Shown in pieces: positions 53,515-64,000 of a DNA stretch of 64,000 nt; position 1 is the stretch's first letter; every line of letters starts with the position of its first letter. Below the pieces are notes generated by a model. The model worked only from the letters and a program-made list of their open reading frames with translations. It was not told the origin of the DNA and did no database searches. This DNA is from Purshia tridentata (lineage: Eukaryota > Streptophyta > Magnoliopsida > Rosales > Rosaceae), in assembly GCA_003254885.1 (NCBI GenBank), contig QANT01006078.1:39205-103204 (forward strand). Direction: 5' to 3'. Position numbers and translations under genes: made by a program.

Positions 53515-56106
53515 GAGAAAGAGAGAGAGAGTTCTCGAGCCCTATGTAAAATCTAACAAGTCTCCTCCATTTCTCTTGCAATGGGATTGGTCATTCAACC
53601 CTCGACTTTGTTATGATTGATTACAGAAATATCTGATTTTCTTTTCTTCCTTTTTTGAGTCTAATGGTTGTAATAGTGGTTTTAGAGTCTTGATAGAATG
53701 TTGCAAGGAACAGATAATGCAATTCCTCATGGAGACATTAGTCTCCCAACATGTCAAGAATATCTTTTGGGCAAGTGTCTTTGGAATTCTACCTCATCTA
53801 ATAAGTTAGTTTTATCAAATAGCATATTTCCTCCTTAAAATTGCTAAAGAAGTTTTCCTTCTTCCTTCTTTCTGTAGAAGCCAAACATCTTGATGAAGTC
53901 TTCAAATTGGATTGTGGTCCAGCCGCCTCTCTGCAAAATGTGGGTTTAAAATGGCATTCCCCGGGAGTCTATAAAAGTGGTGCTGAGATGTCAGATTTGT
54001 CATGTGGGAGCAGTCCAAGGCTTAGATTTACAGACAACCAAAATTCTCTTTTACTTGACCATATGTCTGTACAAGAACTGCATGAGGCCTTTAGGGACAT
54101 GTTTGGACATGAAACATTAGTAATAGACAAGCAGTGGCTGAAGCACCATATTTCGCTTGGTTTGCAGAATTATGTTGAGTTGGACAGTGGTTCAAACCTC
54201 ACAGAATGTGGTATAATCTCCAACCAAAATGATGGAAAATCTAATTTCTCGCCTAAGTTCTTTGGAAATGCTGCTACCGGCACAATAGAAGGAGCACTAA
54301 GTAATGAATGTATGTCCAGAGATTCGCAGTTCAAAATGAAGAAGCTTCCTGATTATGACTCTTTGAAGATCTCAAACTCTATGGTTAATGAAGTTGAATT
54401 GTGCTCGTTGGATGGAGGGGATAAATCCAGAGCATTTGCCACGAAAAAGAGATCACGAAGGCCTCCCAGGAGATACATTGAAGAATCACTGGAGTATGAA
54501 TCAGAATTTTATAGTAAAAAATGTGGAATGGCTTGTAAGAGGTCCAAGAATAGTTCTCTGCTTGTTAGTTCTGACCAAACTAATCGGCATAAGAAGATTC
54601 AGGCAGAATGTCAAGATATATTTTCTGAAGTAGGTTGTATTCAAGTTCCGTTTGGCCTTCCAATGGAAACAAAGCACTTAGAGGAAGAGAAATTATCTCT
54701 GGTAAGGAACATTACAATTTGATCTCTAGTCAACTAATCAAATTATCTTGTCCCTTCTGTAATCAAACCACTGATGAAAAGTATGATAAGCAACACAAGA
54801 ATAAATAAGTGAATATTAAAAATTATAATCAAACTATCGTTGCAATTTCAAAAAAATTAACTACTAGATTATGGATTTTAAAATGTGATCTAGTTGTGAG
54901 TAAATAACTGCTTGCTGCATTATGATGGTTAATATTTATCGTGAGAGTTCTGAATGTCAACCTTTAATGCTGTCTGCACATTCTGCATTTAACCAACTTT
55001 TTTCATTATCATCCGAAAGCAATACATTGAATCAATAAAGTCAAGGACATTTATGTCCATTTGAATATGAGCTGTACAAATTGTTGTACATGCAAGAATG
55101 TATTTTCATGTTTTAAAATAATGCGTTTCTGGGTAATTTGGGTCCAGGACTCTGAGGATTGCAAGGACTACATACTCTTAGAATCTAGTGATAAACTTGA
55201 GATAGAGTCTTCTTCAGCTGAGTCACAAGAGGACATTTCTGAAGATGAATGTGTCTCAAGGAGAAATACTCAAAAAGGTAGCAAACGGCGAAAGCATTAT
55301 ACAACTTGGACTTCTTCTGAAGTGATGAAGTTAGTTGAAGGTGTTTCTCAGTGTGGAGTTGGAAGATGGACTGAAATAAAGAAATTACTGTTTTCTTCAT
55401 GTTCACATCGCACTTCTGTTGATCTTAAGGTAGTTCATGGCATGGTTTATATTAATTTCTCCCAACGTATTTCTTTAAGATAAAAAATGACTTAAATCTT
55501 TTTGGGTTTTCAGGACAAATGGCGAAATCTGTTACGAGCTAGCAGAACTCAGTTTCAGATCAAGGGAGAGGTTAGGCTGAAATTTCTTGTACTTGATTTT
55601 TACTCAACATCATGAGCAGATATTTTAAATGATCAGTCTGAATCCTGAGCAATCTTCAAGATGATTATGTTTGACATTTCAAGATATCTATTATCCGATG
55701 CTTATCTATACAGATTACCTTATGTGTACTTTTGCTATCAATTTCTAATCTCTAAACAAGTTGTGGTCCTCACTTTGCATTTGTTCATAGTTTAGTATCT
55801 TATGGAGTTGGATGTCTGTTGGCATATAAGAGGTTAATGTAACTAGTGAACTAGTACTGAATATATGCTTCTTATTTGAAGAGAGGTCTTGGATTGTTTT
55901 CTATGATGATTGACAGTTGGAATTTGGTAGATGATAACTCCTCTTTTGAGTTTGATGGGTAGAATTACATTTTTTTCTTTTTCTTTATCATGCAGCTTGA
56001 GAAAGACAAAAAGCAAGCATCGCATCAAGTCCCGGAATCTGTTTTGCAGTGTGTTAGGGAGTTGGCCACCATCTATCCATATCCAAGGCAAAGTATGTCC
56101 ACTTGA
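50725..56106 (+). CDS. TRF-like (telobox) single-Myb DNA-binding protein
   Basis: A plant TRF-like Myb protein; relatives bind telomeric-type TTTAGGG sequence in vitro or act as Myb-like regulators. Exons: 50725-50729 (ATGAG only), 51656-51758, 52412-52607, 53393-53439, 53686-53770, 53878-54701, 55148-55429, 55514-55570 and 55996-56106, giving 569 residues. If the tiny first exon is wrong, translation starts at 51684 in the same frame and gives 558. The C-terminus holds the diagnostic domain: KRRKHYTTWTSSEVMKLVEG (about 467-485), GVGRWTEIKKLLF, then VDLKDKWRNLLRAS (511-524), the telobox helix and its extension. The central exon carries basic RRPPRRYIEESLEYESEF and RSKNSS segments. Exon 53686-53770 must use a GC donor (GG|GCAAGTG); both nearby GT donors break the frame. 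TRFL3/TRFL6-like is my best guess. Confidence 0.85.
53464..53531. repeat. Long (GA)n microsatellite in a TRF-like intron
   Basis: About 23 pure GA units are followed by an interrupted stretch, starting 25 bases after the donor at 53440. A shorter AT repeat lies at 53350-53372 in the intron just upstream of the 47-nt exon 53393-53439, so that small exon sits between two microsatellites. Confidence 0.9.
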
Positions 56107-57036
56107 AACACTCCTGCTATGTCTTCTTTCTCAACCCCCAACAGTAACGCACAGCCCCCTTGTCAACTGCTGTTAAAGGATCAGAGCAAATAGATAACTG
56201 GATGAAAGAGTTTAGTCACAAACAAAAATGAATGACAGAAAAATAGAATGAAAGGGATTGATACGTTGTGATCTTGTACCATTGATTTCGCATAATTCTT
56301 GATTTGGGGCTTACAATAGCTGAATGGATTCCTTAACCTATGTGCAGATAGCATGAAATAATATTAGTTTGGTAAAAAATTCGTAACATCTAATACTAAT
56401 ATCTGTTAGGTCATGCTGTGGATCAATTACTTTAGTGATCAACAGGGAAAGTGAGGTTTGTGGCCTCTAATGTCATATGCATGACTTGTTTTTGGTAAGT
56501 GATCCACATCCTTGAGGTTTGAAATAGACTAACGTAGCATTGCCTTAATGGTCAATGTCGTCGTTGTTATCTAGTGTAGTCATTGTCATCATGGTCAGCG
56601 CTTATTTTTAGCGATAAGGGTTACCAACTCGGCTACTTTCCTACACACTTGTCACTTGTGTGGTTTTGGCTTTTGACTTTTGTGGACTTCATAACTTTGT
56701 AAAATGGTGAGGACTCACAAAACAAAACAAAATGATTTTGTAGTATACATCACAAATTATATATTTCATAGAACCAATATCTTAATTTAGTCCATCCAAT
56801 CCACAACTATTTTATATTGGTAGCAGCCGTGATCATTATATAAGATAATATATCCAACAACAAGAATTCCAAGTGGTGTCCTCATCAATTCATAGAACAT
56901 ACTGTTTATACATCGTTGAATAAGAGAAATATTTTGCTCACTATTTTGAGTCATGTCACTCTCAAATTGGAAGCCAACTACCCCTAAATCCAAAATTATA
57001 AATTATTTTCGGATCAACAACAAAAGTGATATCATC
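56107..57036. other. Convergent intergenic region, TRF-like to pseudokinase
   Basis: About 930 bases between two stop codons should contain both 3' UTRs. I see no coding frame, repeat or RNA gene that I can support. Confidence 0.75.
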
Positions 57037-58356
57037 TCATCTCGGGGCCAGTGAGACCGAAATATCGGTTGGAACTCTCAAGTTCTCGGACCAGAACCGG
57101 GACTCCAAATATAGCTTGGAGATCTTCCCCTCCACGCGTCCCATGCTGGGCCGTTTATCTGGGTCCACGTGTACGCACTCCAACGCAACACGCGTCAGCT
57201 TCTCGGCCACCTCGACTGGGTATGAGTCCTTGAGCCTCCCATCCACCCAGGTCCTCAGACCGCCGCCGCGTTTGATCGCGGCCTGCGCAGAGTCAATGAT
57301 GGAGGTTCTGATAAAATCACCCCTCGCTTTATCAAATTTGTACTTGAACGGCTCTTGACCAGACAATAGCTCCAACAGCACCACCCCGAACGCGTACACG
57401 TCGGACATCTGAGTGGCCACGCCGGTGGCCTGAAACTCCGGCGACATATACCCCTTTACACCTTCAAATTGCATTCTCAGGCTATCGGACCGCTTCAAAT
57501 TCGGATTCTGACTCCGACTCATTTTCTCCGAACTCTCACCGAGCTCGGAAATCTCACCGAAGGACTTGGGTTGTTGATGGGTTTCCAAATTGGTCTCGCC
57601 GCATAACTGGGCAGCGCCGAAATGGCAGATTTTGGCGTTGAAGGAAGGCTCTGTGACGAGAACAGAGCTGCTCTTGATGTGGTTGTGGACGATTGTGATG
57701 TGTAAGCCCGAATTGTTGTGAATGTAATTGAGGCCTTGGGCGATGTCTGCAGCCACCTGCATTCTGGAGAGCCAGGTGGACAAGACGGTGAAGTTTGGGT
57801 TGTTCGGGTTTCTTAAGCAGGCGGCGAGGTTGGCACCGGGGATGAATTCGTAGACCAAGAAGACGTGGTCGCCGGAGACGGAGGCGCCGAGAAGCTTGAC
57901 GATGCTGGTGTGGTGGCTGCGGCAGATGGTGGAGAGTCGTTGTCTGAGGTCGTCGGAGGACTGAGGTTTGCGGCGGAACTTGCGCTGGAAAACGACGACA
58001 TCTTTGCCGAGGAGGGTGCAGCGCCAGGAAGGTGTGGAGGACGCGCCGCCGAGGCGCGTGGCGAGGAAGTTGTTGGTGGCGGAGGAGATTTCGGCGAAGT
58101 TGTAGATGTTGGGGTTTTCCGGGAGGGATTGTTTGAAGCTGGAGAGGGAGGCGTGGCTGCTCGAAGTTGTTGAGGTTGAGGGAGAGAGCTTGTAGCTGCT
58201 TGCTATGTTTGAGGTTGAGGGCTCGGAGGAGGAGGAGGAGGTGGTGGCGGCGGTGAAAGTGGTCTTTGGCGGCGGGGATTGGTGGGCCCGGGGGGTTCGA
58301 CGAGAGGGGGTTGAGATGGGCTCGGTGGCGTCGACTGCCATTTTGGACTTACACAT
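57037..58356 (-). CDS. Single-exon receptor-like cytoplasmic pseudokinase
   Basis: One intronless frame of 439 residues; starts at residue 1 or at Met6 (MAVDATEP) are equally possible. Residues 1-80 are Ser/Thr/Pro-rich and probably disordered, with no signal peptide or membrane helix. A receptor-like-kinase domain follows (NFAEISSATNNF at 86-97, YEFIPGANLAACL, KGYMSPEF at 301-308, DVYAFGVVLLELLSGQEPF, KRPSM). Catalytic residues are lost. The HRD motif is HNH (224-226), the Asn after it is Ser231, DFG is HFG (245-247), the glycine loop is degenerate, and the VAIK lysine position appears to be Phe123. A scaffold or signalling pseudokinase is therefore expected. Similar plant proteins are often labelled LysM-receptor-kinase-like although no LysM is present here. 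The gene is more GC-rich than its neighbours. It converges on the TRF-like gene. Confidence 0.85.
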   Translation of the reverse strand: MCKSKMAVDATEPISTPSRRTPRAHQSPPPKTTFTAATTSSSSSEPSTSNIASSYKLSPSTSTTSSSHASLSSFKQSLPENPNIYNFAEISSATNNFLATRLGGASSTPSWRCTLLGKDVVVFQRKFRRKPQSSDDLRQRLSTICRSHHTSIVKLLGASVSGDHVFLVYEFIPGANLAACLRNPNNPNFTVLSTWLSRMQVAADIAQGLNYIHNNSGLHITIVHNHIKSSSVLVTEPSFNAKICHFGAAQLCGETNLETHQQPKSFGEISELGESSEKMSRSQNPNLKRSDSLRMQFEGVKGYMSPEFQATGVATQMSDVYAFGVVLLELLSGQEPFKYKFDKARGDFIRTSIIDSAQAAIKRGGGLRTWVDGRLKDSYPVEVAEKLTRVALECVHVDPDKRPSMGRVEGKISKLYLESRFWSENLRVPTDISVSLAPR

Positions 58357-60321
58357 ATGAATTTTTGGGTGGAGTTGGGTCCAATTGGGTCTCTTGGTTA
58401 GTGCGAGCTGAAGCTTTTGGGCTGTGTGCTTTGTGAGGGGGTTCTCAGATTAGGGACACTTCTGAGTTTTGTCATTCATTTTAACCTCTATAATGTTGTT
58501 TGTTTCCAAGTTTGGAATTGCTTTTTCAGTTTTTCCTTACCAACCAGTTATTTACAACAAACTGAAATTGTTTATTAGGCAAAACAAAAATGTAAAATTA
58601 TGATTTGAGTTATGTCATCTTTGCAGCAGGACTTGCAAATATGCTGAACTTGTTCAAGAATCAAGAGGTGAAGCCATTACTTGGTTTTTTGAGTTGGTTC
58701 CCTACGGTTTTATCTAGCGAAAACGATTTTGTTTGGGAAGGAAGATAAGTCACCATGGCTTACTTCCACCCTTGCTCGTGATTATGATCGAGATCCTGTT
58801 GCTATTGATGTTTTGTAAATTTAATCTGCACATGCATAAACGATGATTATTTAATATACAACACCAATAACACCGTAACCAAGTCCATATCGTAAGTGTG
58901 TGGACTTTCTGAGGTTCTGTTGATTCATTCTTTAATACTATTCCAAGGATGACACCCTCGACACATGCAGGTTTTCCTTTAAAAAAAAAATATTTTATTT
59001 TCATTCTTCATTTTAATATATGTTTCCTTCACCAGTAGAAAAACTCTTATTTAATATCGGTGTAGAACTGATTTCTCCACGAGAGAGGAGAGAAACTGTA
59101 TGAATTTATTCGTTGTTGGTGTGTCTGAATTCTAACAATAGATTTCACAAACCAATTCTCAAACGAGTACATATTTTATTAATAAGATTGTACATTATTT
59201 CATAGACAAAGACCTATCAAAAGATTCTAAATTTTATGTGGGGATAAAATGTGATCTTATAAATTTATAATGCACAATTATGAATGAAGCATGTGAAAAA
59301 GCAATTCATAATTTATTTTTGAATAAGAAGACCACATTCCATTTGTTGTGTTGGTACTTGGTGGGGGTGAAGCTGTTTTGTTAGTGTCTGCTATTTGCCT
59401 ATTTGGGGTATTGAAAGAGCAAAATAATTGAAACCAACTAGCAGATTCTTTTTTGACAACCTGGTGTAGGAGCTAACCAAATAATACATTTCACAGCAAA
59501 GAGTTGGTTAAACTTTTCGTAGAGGGTAGGCAAGCTTGTGACCTGTGTACAAGGCTACAAGCTGATGGCGCAATTTAATGTCACTGTAAAGATTAGGCAA
59601 CTAGTCCTTTATGGTATGGCTTGGTGAACATAGAGCTAGCTAATGACAATGGTGGCCATTAAATAGACGCCTAATTAATTATTTTAAACTCTCATTCATT
59701 CATTTTTGTGCATGCTTACTCTCTCTGACTTTTAATGTGATTTTCAAAATAAGTTTGGGAGGCTACCATTGTACAATACCTCGGAGGTAGTAGGCTGGCT
59801 TCAACAGAATGAGGGTTTGTATGGCTACAAAGTACTATCATGTGTCCAAAAGACACCTTGCCAGCACAGGGAACCAACAACAGCCATTTCTCATAACTAA
59901 AATATAAAAATTATTGGAACATCATATTCACATTTTAGACAACCTGTATACATCTTTAGTAGGAAATTCAAGGTGAAGTTCTTCAAATAGAGGAAACCTA
60001 AACGTTCTGATTTCACAAGTCAAAAAGTGTTACAAGAAAACTGACAGATTATTTACCATGGAAAGACTTCAAAAGGTAAAAAGTTTCCGTTCTCATGAGA
60101 TCAAACAAGATAGACAAATGATTCATAACTCCTTCCTACATCCTTTTCGCATGGTCGCGAGTGACATGTCATTAATATCTTCCCAGCAAAATTCAACAAC
60201 CATGAGCTAATCTAAAATTTCCCTGCAATTTCTGTCGTTTTTCTATCGAACCATTAAATTGTAATGATACTCCACAAGTCAAATATTCATCTCAGTAACT
60301 AGACAGTGATATCTCACTTGG
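58357..60321. other. Intergenic region between pseudokinase and MORF genes
   Basis: It holds the pseudokinase promoter (right of 58356) and the MORF 3' UTR (left of 60322). The rest is AT-rich sequence without conserved frames. The open frame at 58750-59004 (minus) shows no motif, and I leave it out. Confidence 0.7.
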
Positions 60322-62621
60322 TCAATGCTTGTCTGTCCCACTGGGTGCATAGTTCCTTTGTTCTCCTTGTGTGTTCCTTTGCTCTGCTTGGGGGAACCTC
60401 TGATCTTCTCCATGTCCAGAGTAGCTTTGCCCATAAGCTCCAGGACTCGGTCCTTGCTCGTAAGCTCCAGGACTCGGTCCTTGCCTGTAAGCTCCAGGAT
60501 TCGGTCCTTGCCCGTAAGCTCCAGGATTTGGTCCTTGCCCGTAAGCTCCAGGACTCGGTCCTTGCCCAAAAGATCGAGCTGTTCCCTGGCCCTGAAATCC
60601 ACCCGAACCTTGTCCATGAGTTTCAGCCTGTGGTGGACCATAATTCCTATCATCTCCCCTAAATTCTCCCTGACCATGAGGGGCATAATTCCTCTGATCT
60701 CCTTGTGGGAAGTTCCTTTGTTCTCGGGGATAAGAATTTCTCTGCCACCCTTGGTTGTAGTTGCCCTGATATGAAGGTACTGGATCTCTCCCTGGCTGAA
60801 ATGCATCCCTCCCTCCGGGGGCATTCATTGGCATATGACTTTTGTTCTCTCCTTGTCCCGGTGGGCTGTAATTCTGTTGTGGATGATTTTGTGAAGCCCC
60901 ATAGTTCCCTCCACCTTGCATAGGCATCTGCTGACCATATGAGGGATTCCCATGTTGATTAGGCATTGGTCCTTGCTGATCAAATCTTGGTCTTTGGGAA
61001 TTTCTGTTACTATCACCATATCTTCCCCTTGCCTGCCTTCCATACTGAACTGGGGGTGGTCTTGGTATGATTGTTCCATTCATGTATTTGTCTCCTGATA
61101 TTTATAGAAATCAATTTTAAATTGAAAACTGAAACACTTGTAATAGATGGACCAGCCCAACATTTTACAAGAGTCTGAATGCAATCCAAAATAGCATAAC
61201 TGGTTGAATCTGCTGATAAGTTTTAACTCGGCATTCTCAAAGAAAACAAGCATTCTGGTGGAAAAAACTCTTACCTCCATACTCCTTGTTTTGTGGATCT
61301 ATGTAAGAATCTGGCAACACAAAAATAACTCCAGGCAAACCTGTTTCAATAAAATGGAAAACTTAGCATCAAGACTATCATTTTCAATGGTAAGACAAAA
61401 TGCTATCAAAACTACCATTGAACTTTTCTGACTCTGCCTCAGACATCACAGCCTGAAAGCCCGTATATGTTGTTGTGCTACAAGCATACATTTTCTGTTT
61501 TGCCTCTTCCACACTGAATCATAAGAAAAAAATTAATAGAAATAAAAATTAAAAATTAAAAAAATACTCATTACCAGCCAAAATTACTGTATATAAGATT
61601 GCTACAAACTTAAAGCTAGCATGAACAAAATGTTCGAGAAACCATAAGCATTGACATAATCACATCCAGAAAATGACTGACAATCAAATACATAAATAGC
61701 CAATAATCTCTGTATCATTAGAGAAATTCAGAATTACATGGTAAAATTGGTGAATCTAGAAAAGAACTGACATTATAGAATTATTGGACTTCCTTTTTCC
61801 TTTGTAAGTAAAACATTTCATTGGCATGAGACTGTTATACTTTTTTTTCTTTTCCTTAAGGGTCAGTTGGAAGCAATTGCACAACCAGTCAACCACGGAC
61901 GAAGGTTTTGAGGATTTCTGCATTTTGCAGCCTATTGATTCGTTCATATTTCTAACCTCTAATCACAATCATACTTGTTCTCACTCTAAGAGGAATATTC
62001 ACAAGTACCTTGTAAACAAACTGTTTCACACACATCAAAATGATTTGAAGTCCTTTTCACAAGGCACAAGGCACAACCCACAACTGAAAATTAAAATTTC
62101 TACTCAAATTCCTCCCTTTTACCCCAAACTTTTCTCATCAACCAAACACAATACCAAAGAAAACATACACACATGAATAGATATATAAATATATAGAGAG
62201 GACGAGGAAGGGTGTGTGACCTGATGCCCAAGCCTTTAGCACAAGTTTCCTCATAAGTTTTCACCATCTCCTCAGCAGGAGGCTTGTTGTCTTTCCCGAA
62301 ATCCATGACAATGAGCCAGTGATTGTAGTCGCACCCTTCGAACAGTATCGTATCGGGGTCAATCTCGTCATTTCGGTTGTTGCCGCCGTACGAATCCGAT
62401 CGCGCGGAAGAGAGCGAGGACGACCTGAAGGGCCGAGATTGGAGAAGGAGGGTCCAGGACTGTGGGGGCGAAGTAGGGGATTGTAGGGATGTGGGGGCGT
62501 GGAAGAGAGGAGAGGAAAAGGAGTGCGGAGCTGAGAGTACGGAGGTTGAGGAGAGAGAACGGTGGAGGGTTGAGAGGGTGGTTTTAAGGGTTCGGCGGAG
62601 GCGGAGAGAGCTCAGCGCCAT
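60322..62621 (-). CDS. MORF8: Multiple organellar RNA editing factor, MORF8/RIP1-type
   Basis: An organelle-targeted partner of PPR editing proteins, needed for C-to-U editing of mitochondrial and plastid transcripts. Exons in coding order are 62621-62221, 61513-61416, 61340-61275 and 61094-60322, giving 445 residues. Residues 1-80 are rich in Ser, Arg and Leu with few acids, as in a dual or mitochondrial transit peptide. The MORF box spans about 88-195: [56 protein letters not shown] and [20 protein letters not shown]. The C-terminal half is a Gly/Gln/Pro/Asn-rich low-complexity tail with PPPVQYGR and a run of nine-residue repeats (GPxPGAYxQ). This long tail is typical of MORF8/RIP1 and MORF4-like members rather than MORF2/9. 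No key residue is seen to be lost. Confidence 0.92.
60436..60572 (-). repeat. 27-bp coding minisatellite in MORF exon 4
   Basis: About five tandem copies of a 27-bp unit (AGCTCCAGGACTCGGTCCTT core on the plus strand) encode the nine-residue repeat [18 protein letters not shown]. Copies differ by one or two bases, so the array is recent or homogenised. Length changes would stay in frame. Confidence 0.9.
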
Positions 62622-64000
62622 GGCTGGTTCTGCTGCTGGTGCAGGTGAACCACAAGAAGTAGACTGCTAGGGTTTTGAGAGTTTGGGATTCTGGGAGGGT
62701 TTTAGACTTGAGAGAGAGAGAGAGAGGTTGGGCTTATGACGATTGTAATTTGTAGCATATAATGAAAGTCCAAATTGATTATTTGGCATTTTTTTCACAA
62801 TGCAGTTATTATATCAAACATATTGCTTTGGAATATCATCTGTTTGTGACTCCTCAGTATCAAGGGATATATAAAAGAAAATCAAGTCATATATAATTGG
62901 GTAATTGTATTAAATATACCCTTTTAATACCAAAAATACTTTTTTAACCCTTCTCCTTCCAAGTTAATATTTTATGATTCTTTAGATCATAATTGGACAA
63001 TAATGCCCCTGATCAGTTTCTTGCTCTTCTCTCTTCCCCTCTCACCCTCACGACTCTCTCTCATTTTCTCATTTACCATGTGTCCATCAAAGTCAGGTGC
63101 TTCTCTCAGAAATGGGTAATTTGCCTCCATCTTCAGCTTTTTCAATGCTTTTCTTAGGAAAGGGCTTGGATTGGAGTAGGGGGTTTGCTATTGTTTTTTT
63201 ATTTTTTTAAATTATATTAACTATTATTTAACTAATAATGGACTTTAACTTTGAAGAAATTTTCAGATGTGGTATACTAGGTGATAAATGAGAAATGAAG
63301 TAGGTGTGCTTTTTCAAATTTGAACATGGATTTGTTGTTCTAGATTTGAAACTCAGATTTGGGTTTGTTGTTGCAGGTCTTGTCGACACATGGTCGACAA
63401 ATGATCAACACATGATTGACAAGTCATGTCGCATGTGGCTGTAGCACAATAGCACCAGTGCTATAGCCATGTGTGTAGCACCATGGCTTATTGACCTTGT
63501 GTCAAACATTTGTCAACAAAAAAAGTAAAAAAATAGAATACGATGAACTCACTGCAGCACTATTTGTAGCACCATGTGTCGACCATTTGTCGACCATATG
63601 TCGACCAAATCTACAACATCAAAACCCATAAAGTCCATTAATGTAAAATCTTCATAAATACAAAACCATTATTCCATCCTTTGCTTGTTTTTCTTCTCCA
63701 CAACTCTTTTTGATGTTTCGGCTTCTGAGTCATATTTCTTGGAGACATTTACGACCAATTCAATGATTGATTGATTGACTCTTTCAACATCATCATCCTC
63801 CTCATCTTCCCAAAAAATTTTAAGGAACCCAACAAAAAGAAAACGAACAAAAGTTGAAGTTGGGAGAGTGTCGACGCCTGTATATTGGGAGGGTTTTCAG
63901 ATCTGTGAATTCATGATGTCTGCAACTCTATATATTGGGTGGGAGAGAGAGAGAGAGGAAATCTGAAAATTTAGGGAGAGAAAGGAAGGAAGAGGGGCAA
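62622..64000. other. Right-edge intergenic region
   Basis: This includes the MORF promoter (62622 rightward, with a short GA tract at about 62710-62730), AT-rich DNA, and a large inverted repeat at 63361-63627. The frame at 63775-63966 (63 residues, Ser-rich then basic) has no recognisable motif, and I cannot support it as a gene. The window ends in a purine-rich stretch. Confidence 0.65.
63361..63627. repeat. Inverted repeat built from GTCGAC-containing motifs
   Basis: The left arm 63361-63414 (TTGTCGACACATGGTCGACA core) is inverse to the right arm 63571-63627 (TGTCGACCATTTGTCGACCA core). The inverse similarity seems to go on outward to about 63235 and about 63660. Inside is a second small palindrome around AGCACCAGTGCT. 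It looks like a foldback or MITE-type element without coding capacity. Confidence 0.65.

Noticed and set aside
53771-53780. GT donors at 53775 and 53778 for the TRF-like exon
   Set aside because: One shifts the frame and the other creates an immediate stop when joined to the next exon; the GC donor at 53771 keeps frame.
57813-58173. Gly/Ala/Glu-rich and Ser/Pro-rich frames across the pseudokinase
   Set aside because: Shadow frames of a GC-rich coding exon.
60279-60824. A 181-residue minus frame and long plus-strand frames with repeated units
   Set aside because: They are alternative frames of the 27-bp repeat and the low-complexity tail of the MORF gene; only the frame continuous with the MORF box is supported.
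63775-63966. Small basic/Ser-rich frame at the right edge
   Set aside because: No motif, splice context or conservation can be judged, and the sequence is low complexity.

Overview
This is nuclear DNA from a flowering plant, most likely a woody eudicot. The evidence is AT-rich sequence, multi-exon genes with GT-AG introns, and families known only or mainly from plants (clade A PP2C, MORF, plant TRF-like Myb, DUF547/MIP1-zipper, ABCG24/28-type half-transporter). I cannot name the species. There is no bacterial, plasmid or organellar organisation, no CRISPR array, and no rRNA or tRNA gene that I could recognise.

Layout, left to right. (1) About 463-4556 (+): 3' part of an NDR-type AGC kinase; its N-terminus lies off the left edge. 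(2) 8359-10551 (+): HAB1/HAB2-type PP2C, an abscisic-acid co-receptor phosphatase. (3) 11636-17402 (-): M1 aminopeptidase (APM1 type), 19 exons, convergent with the PP2C. (4) 20327-27003 (-): OTU-domain deubiquitinase, 10 exons. (5) A gap of about 3.7 kb holding a 1026-bp candidate solo LTR, between divergent genes. (6) 30729-40596 (+): ABCG24/28-like transporter, 14 exons. (7) 42556-48536 (+): MIP1-zipper/DUF547 protein, 10 exons. (8) 50725-56106 (+): TRF-like Myb protein with a GC-AG intron. (9) 57037-58356 (-): single-exon receptor-like cytoplasmic pseudokinase. (10) 60322-62621 (-): MORF8/RIP1-type organellar RNA-editing factor. (11) 62622-64000: intergenic DNA with a large inverted repeat.

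I joined exons by reading frame. In all eight genes that are complete in the window the coding length is a multiple of three with no internal stop. In the ninth, the NDR kinase, every exon from 606 to the stop keeps frame. The genes are unrelated neighbours, as is usual in plants; nothing suggests a co-regulated cluster.

The most notable structure lies outside the protein families. Short tandem duplications (about 59 to 152 bp) recur across the window, and two of them copy splice junctions: the NDR exon-intron-exon boundary and the TRFL start-codon/donor junction. Several introns carry long inverted-repeat, MITE-like hairpins. The PP2C leader has overlapping upstream ORFs. I found no evidence of a new multi-gene system.
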